NCBI GenBank assembly: GCA_023258825.1
Contig: JALQWE010000250.1
Location: 1-6,012, forward strand
DNA from: Planctomycetaceae bacterium
Lineage (GTDB): Bacteria > Planctomycetota > Planctomycetia > Planctomycetales > Planctomycetaceae
Reading direction: 5' to 3'
Length of the DNA: 6,012 nucleotides
Below, in pieces: positions 4,632 to 6,012 of this stretch (the first letter of the stretch is position 1; each line of letters starts with the position of its first letter). A program made the translations under genes and the position numbers. The notes below the pieces were generated by a model. It saw only the letters and a program-made list of their open reading frames with translations, did not search any database and had not been told where the DNA came from.

Positions 4632-5699
4632 ATGCGTAACATCCTGCTGCCAATGATTGCTCTGGGAATGCTTCTCTTCGGAACGAATCATATCCGTACA
4701 CGACAGACAGAGACTCCGCAGACACCACCACCGATTACGCCGGCAGGTTCTCCATATCCGGATCGTGTGGCAGGAGCAGGACTGGTCGAAGCTGCGACGG
4801 AGAATATTGCGGTTGGCACGCACCTGCCGGGAATCGTCAAAGAGGTGTTTGTGCGTGTCGGACAGCGTGTCCGATCCAATGAGCCACTGTTCGAACTGGA
4901 TACGAGGCTGGTGCGTGCACAGATCGCCGTGCAGGAAGCGCGATCAGCAAGTTCCCGGGCAGAGTTATCCAAACTTGAACAGTTGCCGCGTCCCGAGGAC
5001 ATTCCGCCCGTCGTAGCACAGAGAGAAGAGGCCGAGGCAATTGTCAGGCAGTGGGAGGACGAATATGCCAGACAGCAGCAACTGGCCCGGGATAAGGCAA
5101 CGACCGAGTCCTCACTGGTTGCCAGCCGGCAGAAACTTGCCGCTGCGCAGGCCGATGCGGCCGGAATGAAGGCGGAAGAAGAGCGTCTGCGGGCCGGAGC
5201 CTGGGAAGCAGATAAGACCATCGCAGGTGCGGCCGTTGCCATGACCGAAGCCGAAATCTCACAGCTGAAAATTCAACTCGATCTTCATCGCGTTTGCACC
5301 CCAGCGTTGATGGATGAGGCCGGGGCTGTCGAACTGACGGTGCTGCAGGTGAATGTTCGCCCCGGAGAAGCCGTTGACACGATGAGTGGTAAAGCACTCA
5401 TCATGCTGGGAGACGTGCGCCGTAAACATGTCAGGGTTGACATCGATGAACATGATGTCCCGCGATTCCGTGAAAATGGGGCGGCAACAGGCGTCCTCCG
5501 TGGCGACATCGACAAGACCTTCCCGCTGAAATTCACACGAATCGAACCGTTTGTCCTCCCCAAGCGTTCTCTGACCGGAGACAATACGGAACGGGTTGAT
5601 ACCCGAGTGCTGCAGGTTCTGTACGAGATCACGTCCAACGCGGATTCCATCTTCATCGGACAGCAAATGGATGTGTTCATCGAGATTCCCGGTCAGTGA
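4632..5699 (+). CDS. HlyD-family periplasmic adaptor (membrane fusion protein), DevB-like
   Basis: The 355-residue protein opens with a single hydrophobic anchor (about 4-17), with no lipobox Cys, then a Pro/Thr-rich linker (27-43). The biotinyl-lipoyl-like half-domain follows at about 60-92 (THLPGIVKEVFVRVGQRV, then SNEPLFELD). A long Ala/Glu/Arg/Gln-rich coiled-coil hairpin spans about 93-217, and the second lipoyl half is at about 220-250 (TVLQVNVRPGEAV). The beta-barrel and membrane-proximal parts run from about 256 (LGDVRRKHVRVDIDEHDVPR) to the end. Adaptors of this type span the periplasm and join an inner-membrane pump to an outer-membrane channel. The order here (permease, ATPase, adaptor) differs from the devBCA order, in which the adaptor comes first. 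An extra stretch, ALMDEAGAVE (225-234), sits where relatives usually go almost directly from T/A-P to T-V-L-Q-V. I see no good Shine-Dalgarno before the ATG, so the start is chosen for the membrane anchor that follows. No TolC-like gene is in the window. Confidence 0.87.
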   Translation: MRNILLPMIALGMLLFGTNHIRTRQTETPQTPPPITPAGSPYPDRVAGAGLVEAATENIAVGTHLPGIVKEVFVRVGQRVRSNEPLFELDTRLVRAQIAVQEARSASSRAELSKLEQLPRPEDIPPVVAQREEAEAIVRQWEDEYARQQQLARDKATTESSLVASRQKLAAAQADAAGMKAEEERLRAGAWEADKTIAGAAVAMTEAEISQLKIQLDLHRVCTPALMDEAGAVELTVLQVNVRPGEAVDTMSGKALIMLGDVRRKHVRVDIDEHDVPRFRENGAATGVLRGDIDKTFPLKFTRIEPFVLPKRSLTGDNTERVDTRVLQVLYEITSNADSIFIGQQMDVFIEIPGQ

Positions 5700-5830
5700 G
5701 AGGCAGATTGTGCTTGTCAGTACTGAACACAGAGTTTGGCCTGTTGGAAGATCTTGAAATACACACCTGGAACTTCGGGGTGCTGTTTCGGGCGAATGCT
5801 GTCGTCAGCCCGTAGACACGCGGGAGCCCC
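5700..5830. other. Operon end, no clear terminator
   Basis: After the adaptor stop I find no hairpin followed by a U-tract. There is a 10-bp perfect palindrome TCAGTACTGA (5717-5726) and a long-range inverted repeat, GTCAGCC at 5804-5810 with GGCTGAC at 5842-5848, whose loop contains GGGAGCCCC. Either could fold at the transcript end, but neither is a standard intrinsic terminator. Confidence 0.35.
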
Positions 5831-6007
5831 TCACGAGGTTTGGCTGACAAGCTGATCTGACGTTTCACACAACACTTTTCGCAGCGTTGCGGATTCTTTG
5901 ACAGCCAGGACCAGTGATCAGCGTTCATCAGCATCCAACGGCAGAGTCGTTTTCTGCAGCAGAGACTTTCGCACCGCGATAACACAATTGACCACCTCGG
6001 TCGTCAT
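5831..6007 (-). pseudogene. C-terminal-like fragment, fatty-acid-desaturase-type, interrupted by an in-frame TGA
   Basis: On the minus strand the ATG at 6007-6005 starts a frame whose first 29 codons (MTTEVVNCVIAVRKSLLQ then KTTLPLDADER) end at TGA 5920-5918. The same frame then continues for 28 protein-like codons (SLVLAVKESATLRKVLCETS then DQLVSQTS) to a second TGA at 5833-5831. The R-x-L-L-x-x-x-T-x-L....A-R......L....S..L..V pattern resembles, from memory, the C-terminal region of DesA-type acyl-lipid desaturases. It is short and uncertain. The residue before SLV in such proteins could well be Trp, so TGG to TGA is a simple one-base explanation. The frame is open to the window edge, so the ATG may be internal and the gene may extend to the right. 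Only the gene tail is visible. I judge it a decayed gene rather than a functional one; a selenocysteine codon is not supported, as no insertion element is apparent. Confidence 0.35.
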
Positions 6008-6012
6008 TCGCC

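Noticed and set aside
5677..5985. 102-residue minus-strand frame after the adaptor gene
   Set aside because: Cys/Arg-rich translation with no domain; the other minus-strand frame at 5831-6007 is more protein-like.
1..6012. CRISPR array, rRNA, riboswitch or insertion sequence
   Set aside because: No regularly spaced repeats of suitable length, no rRNA or riboswitch core that I recognise, and no transposase or terminal inverted repeats flanked by target duplications.

Overview
The window looks like a piece of a planctomycete-type (Planctomycetota) bacterial chromosome. It has moderately high GC, large gaps between genes that are rich in palindromes, and transporter and macro-domain proteins of a kind I associate with that phylum. 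The phylum assignment is an inference from protein style and base composition, not a database result.

Layout. (1) At 1-199, minus strand, is the start of a ParD-type antitoxin gene that runs off the left edge. Its own promoter and a perfect 10-bp inverted repeat lie at 248-279. (2) From 280 to about 805 I see no convincing gene. The stretch carries several palindromes and a hexanucleotide tandem repeat enclosed in an inverted repeat. (3) At 806-865 lies the 3' half of a serine tRNA (anticodon TGA), with no matching 5' half. This is the classic scar of integration at a tRNA gene, and its orientation puts the putative inserted DNA, including parD, to the left. (4) At 982-1538 is a macro-domain protein (ADP-ribose-type ligand family), preceded by a 20-codon leader ORF with a strong ribosome binding site whose stop overlaps the macro start codon. 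(5) 1539-1959 is noncoding or decayed, with tandem hairpins and a possible gene-tail remnant. (6) 1960-5699 is one plus-strand operon: a promoter with an operator-like palindrome, a TetR-family regulator of the CecR/YbiH type, a DevC-like FtsX-family permease, a DevA/LolD-like ATPase and a DevB-like HlyD-family periplasmic adaptor. (7) 5700-6012 is a gene-poor end. It holds a minus-strand reading frame that looks like the C-terminal tail of a fatty-acid-desaturase-type protein, interrupted by one in-frame TGA.

How the genes work together. The regulator and permease genes overlap by four bases (ATGA), so they are probably co-transcribed and coupled in translation. The three transporter genes supply the inner-membrane and periplasmic parts of a tripartite efflux or secretion pump. 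The outer-membrane (TolC-like) partner is not in the window. The regulator probably represses its own operon through the palindrome just after the -10 box, with a pump substrate as the likely inducer (inference). I found no complete previously undescribed system. The most interesting signals are the orphan tRNA-Ser fragment, the leader ORF coupled to the macro gene, the palindromic repeat region next to the tRNA scar, and the TGA-interrupted gene tail at the right end.
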